From NCBI RefSeq assembly GCF_001544015.1, contig NZ_AP014924.1, positions 3,720,001 to 3,784,000 on the forward strand: a stretch of DNA of 64,000 nt. Reading direction: 5' to 3'. The translations under genes were made by a program, and so were the position numbers. Numbering within the stretch: position 1 is the stretch's first letter; each line of letters begins with the position of its first letter. Origin of the DNA: Limnochorda pilosa (GTDB lineage Bacteria > Bacillota > Limnochordia > Limnochordales > Limnochordaceae). Below, piece by piece: positions 50,011 to 59,236 of this stretch. A model generated the notes under the pieces. That model did not search any database, was not told where the DNA came from, and worked only from the letters and a program-made list of their open reading frames with translations.

Positions 50011-51260
50011 CAGGCCAGGCCCAGCAAGGACCGGATTCCGTTCCAGATCCACTGGAACGCACCCCCGATGGCACCTGAGACGCCGCCCCAGACCCTGCGC
50101 CACACCCGCGCGAAGAAGCCCGCCCGTTCCACGTCGCGCGCCGCCACCACGGGCATCTGGGCTACCGGCCGGTCCTGGATCAGGGCGACCACCCGGCCCA
50201 CCGTGTCGCCCCGCTTCAGGGGCGGCTTCACGTTGGCCTGCAGCTCCAGGCTCCGCCGCAGGTCGCCCTGGTGGCCCCGGGGAACCAGCACCCGCAGGTC
50301 CGCGGCCGCCTCCACCGTGAACCGCTCGGGGTTGCCGTCGACCAGGCGCATCTCGCCCACCGGCTCGCCCTGCCGCGCCGCCACGGCGGGTTCGAAGGCC
50401 CGGAAGCCGTAGTTGAGCAGCTGGGTGATCTGCTGGTTGCGGTCGCTTTCGGAGCGGGTGCCCATCACCACTGCCACCAGGCGGATCCCGTCCTGCTCCG
50501 CGGTGGCGGCCAGGTGGTACCCCGCCTCAGCCGTGTGCCCCGTCTTCATGCCGTCCAGCCCAGGGTAGCTCCCCAGGAGGGTGTTGGTGTTGTAGAGGAC
50601 GAAGCGGGGCTGCTGGCGGAAGACCTTCTGCCGGACCGAGGTCCACTCGAGCACCTTGGGATGGGCCAGGAGGGCCCGGGTCATGCTGGCCACGTCCCGG
50701 GGCGTGGTCATGCCCGGCCTCTTCTCTTGGGGAACCGGCAAGCCGGTCGCGTCGGCGAAGTAGGTGCCGCTGAGGCCCAGCTCTTGAGCCCGGAGGTTCA
50801 TCTGCTCCACGAAGGCGGCCTCGGTGCCGAAGAGGTGCTCGGCCAGGGCCACCGCCGCGTCGTTTCCCGAGGCGACGGCCACCGCTTCGATCATCTCGGC
50901 CAGGGTGTGGGTCTCTCCCGGCGCCAGGAAGACCTGCGACCCACCCATCCCCGCGGCGTACTCGCTGGTCACCACAGGCTCGTCCAGGGAGACCCGCCCC
51001 GAGTCCAACGCCTCCATCACCAGGAGCAAGGTCATGATCTTCGCCAGGCTCGCGGGAGGCGTCTCCTTGTCCGGGTTCTTCTCGTACAGGACCTGTCCGG
51101 TGTCGGCCTCCACCAGGATGGCCGCGGGGGCGGCCACCTCGAAGCTCTGGGCGACCGCCCACCCGGGGGCCAGGAGGGCCGCCACCAGGAGGCCCACGGC
51201 CAGGGCCGCTCCGGGGCCTGTCCGACCCGTGCCGACCCGCCGGCGTCGTCCGTACGTCAC
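50010..51260 (-). CDS. dacF: D-alanyl-D-alanine carboxypeptidase (DacF type)
   Basis: A 416-residue protein from GTG 51260, four bases overlapping the upstream aminotransferase stop. Signal peptide at residues 19-38 (ALAVGLLVAALLAPGWAVAQ). Penicillin-binding motifs: SLAK (in PPASLAKIMTLLL), SGN (AVASGNDAAVALAEHLFG) and KTG (LDGMKTGHT). A C-terminal PBP5-like domain and an amphipathic/hydrophobic end (WIWNGIRSLLGLA) anchor it. It trims pentapeptide side chains; DacF-type enzymes act in spore cortex formation. Confidence 0.92.
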   Translation of the reverse strand: MTYGRRRRVGTGRTGPGAALAVGLLVAALLAPGWAVAQSFEVAAPAAILVEADTGQVLYEKNPDKETPPASLAKIMTLLLVMEALDSGRVSLDEPVVTSEYAAGMGGSQVFLAPGETHTLAEMIEAVAVASGNDAAVALAEHLFGTEAAFVEQMNLRAQELGLSGTYFADATGLPVPQEKRPGMTTPRDVASMTRALLAHPKVLEWTSVRQKVFRQQPRFVLYNTNTLLGSYPGLDGMKTGHTAEAGYHLAATAEQDGIRLVAVVMGTRSESDRNQQITQLLNYGFRAFEPAVAARQGEPVGEMRLVDGNPERFTVEAAADLRVLVPRGHQGDLRRSLELQANVKPPLKRGDTVGRVVALIQDRPVAQMPVVAARDVERAGFFARVWRRVWGGVSGAIGGAFQWIWNGIRSLLGLA

Positions 51261-52432
51261 GCTGCCTCCTCCTTCCGGAGGGCTTCCAGGAAGAGCTCGG
51301 CGGGCGACCCCGCGAGCGGGACGGCATCCGCCCGGCAGCGGGCCTCCAGGGCGCGCATGAAGCGGAAGAGCCGGTCCTCCCTGGCGCCGGCCCCCATGTG
51401 GCCCACCCGCCAGAGCCGCCCCTCCAGCTCGGCCAGCGATCCGGCCATCATGACGCCCTGTTCCTCCCACATCCGGCGCCGGAACGCCCGGTCGTCGACC
51501 CCCTCGGGTACGAGAAACGCAGTGACGCTCGAGGCCGCATGCTCCTCGGGAGCATAGACCCGGAAGCCGGCTCCCCGCAGGGCCACCCGCACCGCCCGGC
51601 TCAGACGGCGGTGGCGGGCGAAGGCTGCCTCCAGGCCCTCGGCCAGGAGCGCGTCGCACGCCGCGCCGAGGGCGGCCATCTCGGCTGCGGCCGGGGTGTA
51701 GGGGAAGAAACGGTCGCGCGCATCCAGCCACGTGCGCTTCCACTCGAGGAGATTGGCGTAGAAGGCGGGGATTCGGGTCTTCCGCCGCCCCACCTTCTCC
51801 CAGGCCCGGTCCGACACGGAGACCAAGGCCAACCCGGTTGGGGCGGAGAGCGCTTTCTGCGACGCGCCCAGCACCACGTCCGCCCCCCAGGCGTCCGTCT
51901 CGACCGGATCGGCCGCCAGGGAGGAGACCGCGTCCACGATGCTGATCACCTGGTGCTCGCCCAGGACCCGGAGCAACCCTTCCACCGGGTTGAGGAGCCC
52001 CGTGGGCGTCTCGCAATGGACCAGGGTCGCCACCCGCACGCGCGGGTTGGCGGCCAGCGCCTCCTCCACCTTCTCGGGCGCCAGCACCTGGTCGAAGGGC
52101 GCCTCCACGTAGACGGGCCTCGCCCCGTACCGCTCCACCAGGTCGCCGAAGCCGCGGCCGAAGAGCCCGTTGCTCAGGACGAGCACCGGCTCATCCGGCT
52201 CGACCAGGCTGGCCACGGCCGCGTCCAGCCCCAGCATGCCCTCCCCGGTCAGGACCAGTACCGGCCGCCGGGTGCCCATGATGCGGCCGAGCTTCTGACC
52301 GAGCTCGTCGTAGAAACGGTAGAAGTCCGGGTCGAGATCGGGGTTGGTGGTGGGGCGGCCCAGGGCTCGTCGCACCGGCTCCTCCACCTCCGTGGGACCC
52401 GGTGTCATCAGCAACCGATCGTCCCGCTGCAC
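51257..52432 (-). CDS. Class V aminotransferase (alanine-glyoxylate type)
   Basis: A 391-residue protein from GTG 52432. The start LLMTPGPTEVEEPVRRALGR and N-x-D-P-D-F are typical of serine/alanine-glyoxylate aminotransferases. The PLP lysine is in GASQKALSAPTGLAL (residue about 200), with preceding D in IVDAVSSLAADP, and GHMG near the C-terminus (RVGHMGAGA). It transfers an amino group to glyoxylate or a related acceptor. It heads an operon with dacF and ispE, an arrangement without obvious metabolic logic. Confidence 0.88.
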   Translation of the reverse strand: MQRDDRLLMTPGPTEVEEPVRRALGRPTTNPDLDPDFYRFYDELGQKLGRIMGTRRPVLVLTGEGMLGLDAAVASLVEPDEPVLVLSNGLFGRGFGDLVERYGARPVYVEAPFDQVLAPEKVEEALAANPRVRVATLVHCETPTGLLNPVEGLLRVLGEHQVISIVDAVSSLAADPVETDAWGADVVLGASQKALSAPTGLALVSVSDRAWEKVGRRKTRIPAFYANLLEWKRTWLDARDRFFPYTPAAAEMAALGAACDALLAEGLEAAFARHRRLSRAVRVALRGAGFRVYAPEEHAASSVTAFLVPEGVDDRAFRRRMWEEQGVMMAGSLAELEGRLWRVGHMGAGAREDRLFRFMRALEARCRADAVPLAGSPAELFLEALRKEEAA

Positions 52433-52547
52433 TCGGGCCGTTCCTCCTCGCTATAGCCTCCCCCCTTATTTGGCCGCCCTGCCGGGAATTCCTGGCGACG
52501 ACGCCGCGAGTGGGTGCACCCTGGGGACCGGATCCGTTCCAAACCGG

Positions 52548-54236
52548 TCAGGCCCCGACCCTTGCCGGCGCGGGACGGGGTCCCGGCAGGCAGACCTTTC
52601 GAAGCTGGTGAAGGGCCGCGTCGGGGTCCTCTGCGTCCTGGAGGCTGGGATTACACGCCCGTACGTCGTCCTCTCCGACCCCATAGCGCTGGGCGAGCCC
52701 CCACAGCGTGTCGTCCTCTTCCACCCGCACGAAGGTGTAGGTCGCCGGGGGGCGTGCGTCGGACGGCAGGCTGACCGCCTCGGCGACGGCCTCAGGCGTC
52801 ACCAGCCGCAGCAAGCGCCCGTGCAGCCGGAGGTCGGCGCGGATCTCGGTGGTCTCCCGGTTGATCAGGTCGGCCACCGGGTGTTCCACCTCGGCCCAGA
52901 GCTGCGCCTCCATCTCCGGTTCCGCCCCGGGGGCGGGCATCTCCACCTCCACCTGGAGCGCATTGGGCCACGGGTGGTAGTGGAGCGGGCGCGAGTCGTC
53001 GTCCACCCGGGCGGCGTAGAGCAGGCCGCACGCCACCACCAGCCGGGCGGTCACCCGGTCGGTGCCCACCTGGACGGTCTCCAGGAACGGCCGGGCGGTG
53101 ACATCGACGACCTGCTCGATGAGCGGCTTGCCCCGGGGGAGCTCCAGGACCGCCGAGGCCTCCTGCCGGCGCTCCAGGTCGGCCACCAGCTCGACCACGG
53201 GGCGGCTCACCCGGCGTTCCACCACCTCTTCCCCCTCGGCGCGCACCCCGGCGGCCAGGTTGAGGGTGGACCTCCGAAGCGGCCTGGCCACGAAGCGAGG
53301 GCGACTTTCGACCCAAACGCGGCGCCCCTGGTCCCTTAGGGTCGCATCCACCTGGAACGCCAAGGGGATGAGCTCTGCCTCCATCCCGTCCTCCAGGCCG
53401 GCGCTGGCCGCCTCCATCTCAAAGGGCGTCTCCGCCTGGAAACGGGCGAGCAACGCCTGGCCCTCCACGGGGTTGGCCGGCGCGTACAGCACCCGGTAGC
53501 CCATGTCCACCTGCGCGTGCAATCGACCGTCCTCCACCTGGACCGCCCCCACCCGGGGAACAGCCTCCGCCCGCAGGATCCGCTCGGCAGGCGGGTGGTA
53601 CTCCCCCAGGGCCAGCTCACCCGCGGCGTGCCCTTCCACCGTCACCTCAGGAACGAGGCTGATCGCCCGGAGCTGGAGAGGCTCGAGGATGGCGCCCGGC
53701 GGCAGCGGGCCCTCGGCCACGGGCTGCATGCTGGCAGTGTAGGCGTACGAGGCGACCCGCGCCTCCAGGACCGCGTCGATGTCCACCTGCCGGCCTCCCG
53801 CCGCCAGATCCCACTCCACCTCCCGGGCGACCACGTCCACCTGGACCCCGTCGTCGGGGCCGGTTCCTTCCGCATCCACCAGCAGGGTGAAGGGGACGCC
53901 GCCGATCCAGGTGGCGCTGAAGAGGCGCTCCGCCGGCTGCTCCCCGTAGACCTCCCCCGCGTCGGCAAAGGGCTCCGTGCCCCGCCGTGAACCCGCCTCC
54001 ACCGGGGCGGCGTAGGTCAGCCGCACGGTGCACGCACCTTCGAGCAGGATGCGATCGGGCTCAGGGTGGGCACGGTAGCGGTCCGGCAGGACCTCCAGCA
54101 ACACCACCCGGTGGGCGGGGGGCAGGTGCGCCGGCAGGTTCACCGATCCTTCCACCACCGTCCGGGCCGTACCACCCCCCCGCCGCTCGCGTACGGAAAG
54201 AGGTTTCTCGCGCAGACGCAGCTTCACTCGACTCAC
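52548..54236 (-). CDS. sipL: Spore coat/exosporium morphogenetic protein SipL (SPOCS + LysM)
   Basis: A 562-residue protein. Several SPOCS (DUF3794) beta-rich repeats fill residues 1-480, for example VEGSVNLPAHLPPAHRVVLL and VTARPFLETVQVGTDRVTAR. The last 75 residues form a LysM domain: YTFVRVEEDDTLWGLAQRYG, then DVRACNPSLQD. In Clostridioides SipL binds SpoIVA through LysM and drives coat assembly. The place between veg and ispE, with spore/wall genes beside it, matches clostridial order. Length is close to the 520 residues of known SipL. Confidence 0.85.
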   Translation of the reverse strand: MSRVKLRLREKPLSVRERRGGGTARTVVEGSVNLPAHLPPAHRVVLLEVLPDRYRAHPEPDRILLEGACTVRLTYAAPVEAGSRRGTEPFADAGEVYGEQPAERLFSATWIGGVPFTLLVDAEGTGPDDGVQVDVVAREVEWDLAAGGRQVDIDAVLEARVASYAYTASMQPVAEGPLPPGAILEPLQLRAISLVPEVTVEGHAAGELALGEYHPPAERILRAEAVPRVGAVQVEDGRLHAQVDMGYRVLYAPANPVEGQALLARFQAETPFEMEAASAGLEDGMEAELIPLAFQVDATLRDQGRRVWVESRPRFVARPLRRSTLNLAAGVRAEGEEVVERRVSRPVVELVADLERRQEASAVLELPRGKPLIEQVVDVTARPFLETVQVGTDRVTARLVVACGLLYAARVDDDSRPLHYHPWPNALQVEVEMPAPGAEPEMEAQLWAEVEHPVADLINRETTEIRADLRLHGRLLRLVTPEAVAEAVSLPSDARPPATYTFVRVEEDDTLWGLAQRYGVGEDDVRACNPSLQDAEDPDAALHQLRKVCLPGPRPAPARVGA

Positions 54237-54303
54237 CCTCCAGGAGGCCAGGTGCCCCCGTAGCGGCAGGGTTTGACGCCCGGGAGCTCGTGTCCATCAA
54301 GGT

Positions 54304-55608
54304 CTATGCGCCCACGGCCGGGGGTATGTCCGCGGAGCCCCGCGTTCCCGGGTGCCAGGGGCTCAGCGGCCCAGGAAGCACCCGGCCGGCGCGCGGGTCC
54401 TCGCCCCCCAGGGCTGCCAGGACGACCCCCGCGAGCCTCGCTCGGGCCACCCGCCGGAGCACCTGCTCCACGCTGCGGGCCGAGGGGAGCCAGTACTGCT
54501 GCTCGTCCGAGCCGTGCCGCACCTGGAACGTGAGCGCGCCCCAGCGGTCGTCCCAGCGCAACCGGCGCGCGTGCTTCAGGGCCTCCACCCGGGCGGCGCG
54601 GAACGAGAGCACGGCCGGGCCCTCCAGCGGACGGTCGGGTCCAAGCGTCCACTGCAGGGCTCCCAGCGGCAGCTCCACCAGCACCTTGTAGCTCGGGGAC
54701 CGGCTTGCGCGAGAGAAGACGGGATCCAGCGCGGCCGCCCCCGCGGCGCTCGGGGGGCTCTCCCCCGGGAGGGGCCTGCGCGCCAGCACCAGAAGATCGA
54801 CGTTGCGCGCCAACAGCCCGTCGGGCAGGTCATCGGCCCAGGCCGGCCAGATGGAGGGGCGCCGGGCCAGGTCGCGCGTGGCGAGGAGCAGGACGCCCCG
54901 GCGACTCAGGGCCTCGCGGAGCGCCGCGAGCAGCTTCAACCAGCGCCGCCCATCTCCAGGCAGCACCGGTTCCAGGTCCACGTCGACCGCGATGGGATGG
55001 AAGCGATCCACCACCCGGAGGATGGCCGAGACCAGCTCGCGCCGGGCCCGCCGGCCCGGAGCGCTTCGCGTCTCCGCCGGAGCCGGGCCGGTTTCCGTCC
55101 TTGCGGGCTGGGTCTCGGGCGCTTCACGGGTCTCGAGGGCCGGGCCGCGGGTGATGCGCCAGGCCCAGGGGGGCACGCCCGCCTCGCCCGCGCCGGCCTG
55201 CTCCAGCTCCTCCGCCCACGCGCCCGCCCCCCGAGGCTGCCCCGGTTGCAGAGGGTCGAACCGGGTGGGCCGCACGACCGCGCTGGCGAAGGGGTAGGCG
55301 CGGGCCCAGCGCTCCAGCGAGAAGGGGAGCGCGGGATCGACGACACCCAGGACAACGTGCTGCCCCCCGAGACGCACGGCCGGCTCGCGCAACAGGTGGA
55401 AGAGGTCCGGCCCCGCCGCGCCGTCAGGGAAGAGGCCGTAGCGCCGCTGGCACTCCCGGACGGCCTGGCGGGTGAGGAGCCCGTACCGGCCGTCCATGGG
55501 GCCAGGGTCGAAGCCCAGGCGCGCCAGGTCTTCCTGCAGGGTCCGGACCGCCTGGCCGCGGGCTCCCAGCGCCAGGACGCGGCGGTGGTGTCCCCACGGT
55601 GGGTGCAC
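54304..55608 (-). CDS. PG-binding plus GH18-like protein (spore/wall)
   Basis: A 434-residue protein; GTG 55608 follows GAGGGAGG. Residues about 10-75 are a peptidoglycan-binding domain 1 (GARGQAVRTLQEDLARLGFD, YGLLTRQAVRECQRRYGLFP). The rest is a TIM-barrel-like region related to YaaH/GH18 spore germination proteins. HPIAVDVDLEPVLPGD carries the D-x-D-x-E arrangement of GH18 enzymes (E as acid) in a shortened form. A low-complexity insert (ETREAPETQPARTETGPAPA) interrupts it. No signal peptide. It may be a cortex-lytic or muropeptide-binding spore protein. Confidence 0.65.
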   Translation of the reverse strand: MHPPWGHHRRVLALGARGQAVRTLQEDLARLGFDPGPMDGRYGLLTRQAVRECQRRYGLFPDGAAGPDLFHLLREPAVRLGGQHVVLGVVDPALPFSLERWARAYPFASAVVRPTRFDPLQPGQPRGAGAWAEELEQAGAGEAGVPPWAWRITRGPALETREAPETQPARTETGPAPAETRSAPGRRARRELVSAILRVVDRFHPIAVDVDLEPVLPGDGRRWLKLLAALREALSRRGVLLLATRDLARRPSIWPAWADDLPDGLLARNVDLLVLARRPLPGESPPSAAGAAALDPVFSRASRSPSYKVLVELPLGALQWTLGPDRPLEGPAVLSFRAARVEALKHARRLRWDDRWGALTFQVRHGSDEQQYWLPSARSVEQVLRRVARARLAGVVLAALGGEDPRAGRVLPGPLSPWHPGTRGSADIPPAVGA

Positions 55609-55670
55609 GGGCGAGCCTCCCTCCCACGTCCCATCCCACCGTATGAGACGACCGGCGGCAGGATTCCCTG

Positions 55671-56639
55671 CTAGACCAGGTCGACGTTCAGGGCATCCAG
55701 CACCGCACCGATGGGGTTGGCGAGGGAGGCGCGATCCGAGCCGGCGAAGAGCAGGCCCACCGCCCGGTCGCCGCTCGCCAGCAGCGACCCCGAGTCTCCC
55801 CCCTCCACCATGGGGGTGGTGAGGATCTGTTCCTCGAACCAGACGGGGTCCGTGTCGGACATGTACACCTTCATGGTCACGTGGGTCGCCTGCACCTCGC
55901 CCCGGGTGACCGCCGACGTCCGCCCCGACTTGGCTACCCGCATCCCCGGCTCCGCCTCCACGACTCCCTGGATCCGCCCGAGACCGAGGATTTCGGGCGA
56001 GACCCAGGCCCGTTCGTTCGGGCGGGCCACCGCGGCATCGACCAGGTTGGCATCCACCCCCACCGCTTCCGCCGGCAGGCCCCGGGCGACGCCCAGAACA
56101 CGGCTCCACCAGGACGCCGGGGCCCTTCGACGCTGAAGGGGCACGAACCGCACCAGCTCACCGATGCGGTCGCGCTCCACCGTGCCGCCGTCGTGCGCGC
56201 CCGGCTGAAGGACAGGGTCGCCGGCGCGCGCCCGGGTGTCCCGGCCGTCGGTGCCGCCGGCGAGGACATGGTTGTTGGAAAGAATGAGCCATTCGCCGGT
56301 GGTCCGGTCGCGCACGATCGCGCCGAGAGTGCCTGCGCTCACGTGGTAGTGGCCGATGCTTACGCCGCCGGGGGCCGGCCGTACTCTCCGGGTGCGCAGG
56401 GAGAGGGCGCGCACCCGCCCCACCTCGATGACGTCGGTGAGCGCCGTCTCAACCCGCCCAGGCACCATGGCCCTGGGACTCAGCTCCTCGGGGGGCAGCT
56501 TCTGCTCCACGTAGATGCAGAGGGCCCGGGTCCCGGTGGAGCCACCCCGCTGGTTTTTCCAGCCGAGCCCGCACCCCACCACGTTGGGCCGCTGGAGGAT
56601 GTGCCGCCGGTTCTTCCGGAGGATGGTCAGCAGGTCCAT
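55671..56639 (-). CDS. Trypsin-like serine protease (chymotrypsin fold)
   Basis: A 322-residue protein; ATG 56639 after GGAAGG. The catalytic His is in LILSNNHVLAGG; the nucleophile is MVEGGDSGSLLASGDRAVGL (G-D-S-G-S). An Asp between them (VGVDANLVDAAV) is a candidate for the triad. There is no signal sequence: the start DLLTILRKNRRHILQRPNVV resembles that of intracellular homologs in Bacillus-like spore-formers ('NHV..GDSGS' proteins). Possibly processes spore coat or germination proteins encoded around it. Confidence 0.75.
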   Translation of the reverse strand: MDLLTILRKNRRHILQRPNVVGCGLGWKNQRGGSTGTRALCIYVEQKLPPEELSPRAMVPGRVETALTDVIEVGRVRALSLRTRRVRPAPGGVSIGHYHVSAGTLGAIVRDRTTGEWLILSNNHVLAGGTDGRDTRARAGDPVLQPGAHDGGTVERDRIGELVRFVPLQRRRAPASWWSRVLGVARGLPAEAVGVDANLVDAAVARPNERAWVSPEILGLGRIQGVVEAEPGMRVAKSGRTSAVTRGEVQATHVTMKVYMSDTDPVWFEEQILTTPMVEGGDSGSLLASGDRAVGLLFAGSDRASLANPIGAVLDALNVDLV

Positions 56640-56745
56640 GGGCGCCGCCTTCCTTTCCACCGGCAGCCTATGGCCGGTGGGGCCTGGGCGGCCTAGACCC
56701 CACCTCCTGATTGGCGCGTCCCCGCCGGTACCGGAGGCATAGGGT

Positions 56746-57162
56746 ATGGGAGCAGAGATCGGCTGGGGGCTGAACGAGGTGCGGTGGAGCGAGGAGCATC
56801 GGGTCGCGCCGCGTCGAGAGGCTTGGCGCATCTGGCGAGCCGACCACGGCCGCCCCGCGCCGGATCTTCAGGGGCGGCCGCCCGTCCAGAACGACCACCG
56901 CGGGAGCCTGTCGGTGGAGGCCTCCGCGGCGCTCTCTTCCGAAGAGCCCGTGCTTTGGCACCAGGTGAGCCGGGGTGAAGACTGGTCCGGGCTGGTGGCC
57001 CGTTACAACGTGGCGGATCCCTCGGCGCTCCTGGCGGCCAACGGGTTGGTGGAGGCCGGGCCCCTTGTACCCGGGGAGTGGGTCTGCGTGCCATGCCGGC
57101 TGGTGAGGCCCGTGTGGGAGATCGACCCCGAGGGCGGAAGCGAGGAGGACGCGGATGGCTAG
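56746..57162 (+). CDS. Small LysM-domain protein
   Basis: A 138-residue protein; ATG 56746 follows CCGGAGG. Residues about 67-115 form a LysM unit: LWHQVSRGEDWSGLVARYNV, DPSALLAANGLV, GPLVPGEWVCVPC. The N-terminal 60 residues are unassigned and basic (HRVAPRREAWRIWRADH). It starts 107 bases from the divergent protease gene, and its stop overlaps the next gene by eight bases. A spore-envelope role is likely by analogy with LysM coat proteins. Confidence 0.65.
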   Translation: MGAEIGWGLNEVRWSEEHRVAPRREAWRIWRADHGRPAPDLQGRPPVQNDHRGSLSVEASAALSSEEPVLWHQVSRGEDWSGLVARYNVADPSALLAANGLVEAGPLVPGEWVCVPCRLVRPVWEIDPEGGSEEDADG

Positions 57163-58108
57163 CCAGGTCCTGCACTTCCCTCTCGCCCCGCCCGAGGCAC
57201 ACCCCTACACCCACCCCGGCGGGCCGGCGGCGCGTGCGCGGGGCGAGTTCCGGCTGCGTCTGTGGGCCGATGGTACCGGCGCCGGCCTCACCAGGGCGGA
57301 GCGGCTGCGCATGGTCAACAACGAGGGAGGGTACTACCAGACCTGGCTGGTCGCCGACGTGCGGGTGCCGCGACGCGTGGATCCTGCCGATCTGGAGGCC
57401 CTGCCGCGGGTCCATCCCGAGGCGAACCGGCCCGGGTCCGTCTTCACCCTGGACGGGCAGCGGCCGCGGCCCCTACCGGCCGCGGGGGTTCCCAACACCG
57501 TGTGGCTCGCGGTGCGGGCGGGAGCGTGGGGTACCGACGAGACCGGCCGTCAACCCGGAGCGCGCTGGTTCCTGAACGACTTCAGCAACTGGTGCTTCTG
57601 GCTACCCGAGGGGTGGGGCGAGCCGCCGCCTCCCCTCGCCGACGATCCGGGCGCCCCCCGGGATCCGGACGCGCCGGAGCTCGGAGCCGCCCGCGGCCTG
57701 CCGTCAGGCCTGGCCCTGCAGATCCTCACGGACCTCTTCGTCGGCCGGGCGACGGTGCTGCCCGAGGTACCGGCGGATCCGCCTTTGGCCCGGCTCCAGG
57801 CCCTCTGGGAGAGGCGTGTGCGCCCCCTGGATTCGGACGGCGACGGCCTTCTCGGCTACCGGGACGCAGTGGGGACGCGGGGGCTCTTCCTGGATCCGCT
57901 CGCGTTCTCGCGGGTGATCGTGACGCGTGAGGTCCCGTCGTCTGCGACCGTGCCCCGCCTCTACCCCACCACCGCCGCGGTCGTGCTGGCAGGGTGGCGC
58001 GAGGGCGCCGCGCTCGTGGACACGGTGGAGCCGGAACCGAACGAACCCCCGGCCGACGGGGCCGAACGGGACCCTGATCCTCTTCCCGAGGTTCCTGCCG
58101 CTGGATAG
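57155..58108 (+). CDS. Unknown protein of the spore/wall cluster
   Basis: A 317-residue protein starting ATG 57155 inside the end of the LysM gene (coupled). It contains a beta-rich domain at about residues 30-155 (EFRLRLWADGTGAGL, MVNNEGGYYQTWLVADVRVP, WFLNDFSNWCFWLPEGW), a proline-rich linker, then a second part with DSDGDGLLGYRDAV (an EF-hand-like calcium loop) and a final acidic tail. No recognised family and no signal peptide. The neighbours suggest an envelope or spore-layer function. Confidence 0.6.
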   Translation: MASQVLHFPLAPPEAHPYTHPGGPAARARGEFRLRLWADGTGAGLTRAERLRMVNNEGGYYQTWLVADVRVPRRVDPADLEALPRVHPEANRPGSVFTLDGQRPRPLPAAGVPNTVWLAVRAGAWGTDETGRQPGARWFLNDFSNWCFWLPEGWGEPPPPLADDPGAPRDPDAPELGAARGLPSGLALQILTDLFVGRATVLPEVPADPPLARLQALWERRVRPLDSDGDGLLGYRDAVGTRGLFLDPLAFSRVIVTREVPSSATVPRLYPTTAAVVLAGWREGAALVDTVEPEPNEPPADGAERDPDPLPEVPAAG

Positions 58109-58127
58109 CCTGAGGGAGGGAAGGCGC

Positions 58128-58802
58128 TTGCAGCCCCTGGAAGCGGAGAGGATCGCACGGGAGATCGACATCCTCGAGGAGCGCCGCGCTCTGGCCCAGG
58201 AGGAAGCCGCCTGGTGCCAGGCCCAAGCGCCGGTCTTTCGGAGCGCGACCGCCGGTCGCCGCCGGGAGATGGAGGCGGCCGGGTTCGCGCCCCCAGGCGG
58301 TGGAGGCGTGCCGTTGGACGGGTGGCTCCAATGGCTGGATCGCCTGGCGCCTCTCCTGGAGGCGATGGGACCCCCGTCCGGGCCTCTCGCGAAGATCTTG
58401 ACCCTCTGGAGGCAGGTGAAAGGAGTGCAAGCCGTGATGGGCGGACACGAGGATCGGTCGGGAGCCTCCCCGGGCCGGAAGCCGTCCGTGAGCGAGCTGG
58501 CCTCTCTGGTCCAGCGCGGGGCTGCGGGAGGGGAGGATCCCATGGGCCTGGCCCAGGGACAGAAGCTGGATCCCGAGTCGGCAAGCTTCTTGCGGTCCCT
58601 GGGCGTGGAAGCGAGCGCGGGCGAGGAGATGACCGAGGCCTTGCGGCGCATCGCAACCGGACTCAACGCCGGCCAGAAGGCCGAGCTGAAGGAGAAGGCA
58701 TCCAAGCTCCTGGAAGGGCTCCTGGGCGCTGCGCCCGGCGGGCCCCGGGGACGGGCGGGAGATCCAAGGTCAGCGGGCGGACCTCCGGGAGCCCGCGCCT
58801 GA
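58128..58802 (+). CDS. Helical protein of the spore/wall cluster, unknown
   Basis: A 224-residue protein; TTG 58128 follows GAGGGAGGGAAGG, 19 bases after the preceding stop. The N-terminal 35 residues are helical and charged (LEAERIAREIDILEERRALA), then a Cys and Gly-rich part, then more helices (MTEALRRIATGLNAGQKAEL, KEKASKLLEGLLGA). Resembles small spore-associated helical proteins in style but no family is recognised. Its frame is open upstream to 57927 in the other gene's sequence, which is not used. Confidence 0.5.
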   Translation: MQPLEAERIAREIDILEERRALAQEEAAWCQAQAPVFRSATAGRRREMEAAGFAPPGGGGVPLDGWLQWLDRLAPLLEAMGPPSGPLAKILTLWRQVKGVQAVMGGHEDRSGASPGRKPSVSELASLVQRGAAGGEDPMGLAQGQKLDPESASFLRSLGVEASAGEEMTEALRRIATGLNAGQKAELKEKASKLLEGLLGAAPGGPRGRAGDPRSAGGPPGARA

Positions 58803-58821
58803 GGCGCGGCACCCCTCGTCG

Positions 58822-58867
58822 TGGAATAGAAGAAGACGTCCCTTGCCACCATGTGGGAAGAGACGTC
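58822..58867 (-). terminator. Terminator after veg
   Basis: On the minus strand GACGTC, a CTT and CCAC segment pairs with GTGG, AAG and GACGTC (58835-58867), then TTCTTCTATT follows. Confidence 0.75.
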
Positions 58868-58891
58868 CGTGCGAGCGGGAAGAGGATTGGG

Positions 58892-59161
58892 TCAGAGGTT
58901 GACGACACCGACCCTGTTCTCGTCGACGGTAAGTTCCACCGTCTCCGTCAGGACGTCGGCGTAGGTGTAGGAGAGCCGGCGCACCGAGTCCGAGCCTTCG
59001 AGTCTCACCACGAAGAGCTTGGGGTAGGTGCGCTCGATGACCCCTTCGGTCTCGATCACCTTGCGACGCCCCCGGTTGGCCCGTACCTTGACGCGCTTGC
59101 CGACGCACGCCTCGACGCGAGCCCGAATCTCCTCCAGGGCGTTGGTCCGGTCGATCGCCAA
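58892..59161 (-). CDS. veg: Veg protein (biofilm/sporulation-associated small protein)
   Basis: An 89-residue protein. TTG 59161 is preferred: AGGAAGG lies eight bases upstream and the mature length matches Bacillus Veg (86). ATG 59206 would lie within the -10 box of the second promoter. VEACVGKRVKVRANRGRRKV, IETEGVIERTYPKLFVVRL and LSYTYADVLTETVELTV match Veg closely. Two strong promoters precede it. Veg is abundant and modulates biofilm matrix genes in Bacillus. Confidence 0.9.
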   Translation of the reverse strand: MAIDRTNALEEIRARVEACVGKRVKVRANRGRRKVIETEGVIERTYPKLFVVRLEGSDSVRRLSYTYADVLTETVELTVDENRVGVVNL

Positions 59162-59196
59162 GGGCATCACCTTCCTGGCATTCTGGAACTGGTCGT

Positions 59197-59225
59197 ATTC
59201 TACCACAGGCCGGGGCTCGTGTCAA
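59197..59225 (-). promoter_or_regulatory. veg promoter P2 (proximal)
   Basis: On the minus strand TTGACA (59220-59225), 17 bases, TAGAAT (59197-59202). The expected transcript starts near 59190, about 30 bases before the TTG start of veg. Confidence 0.85.
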
Positions 59226-59236
59226 CATAACCGCGT

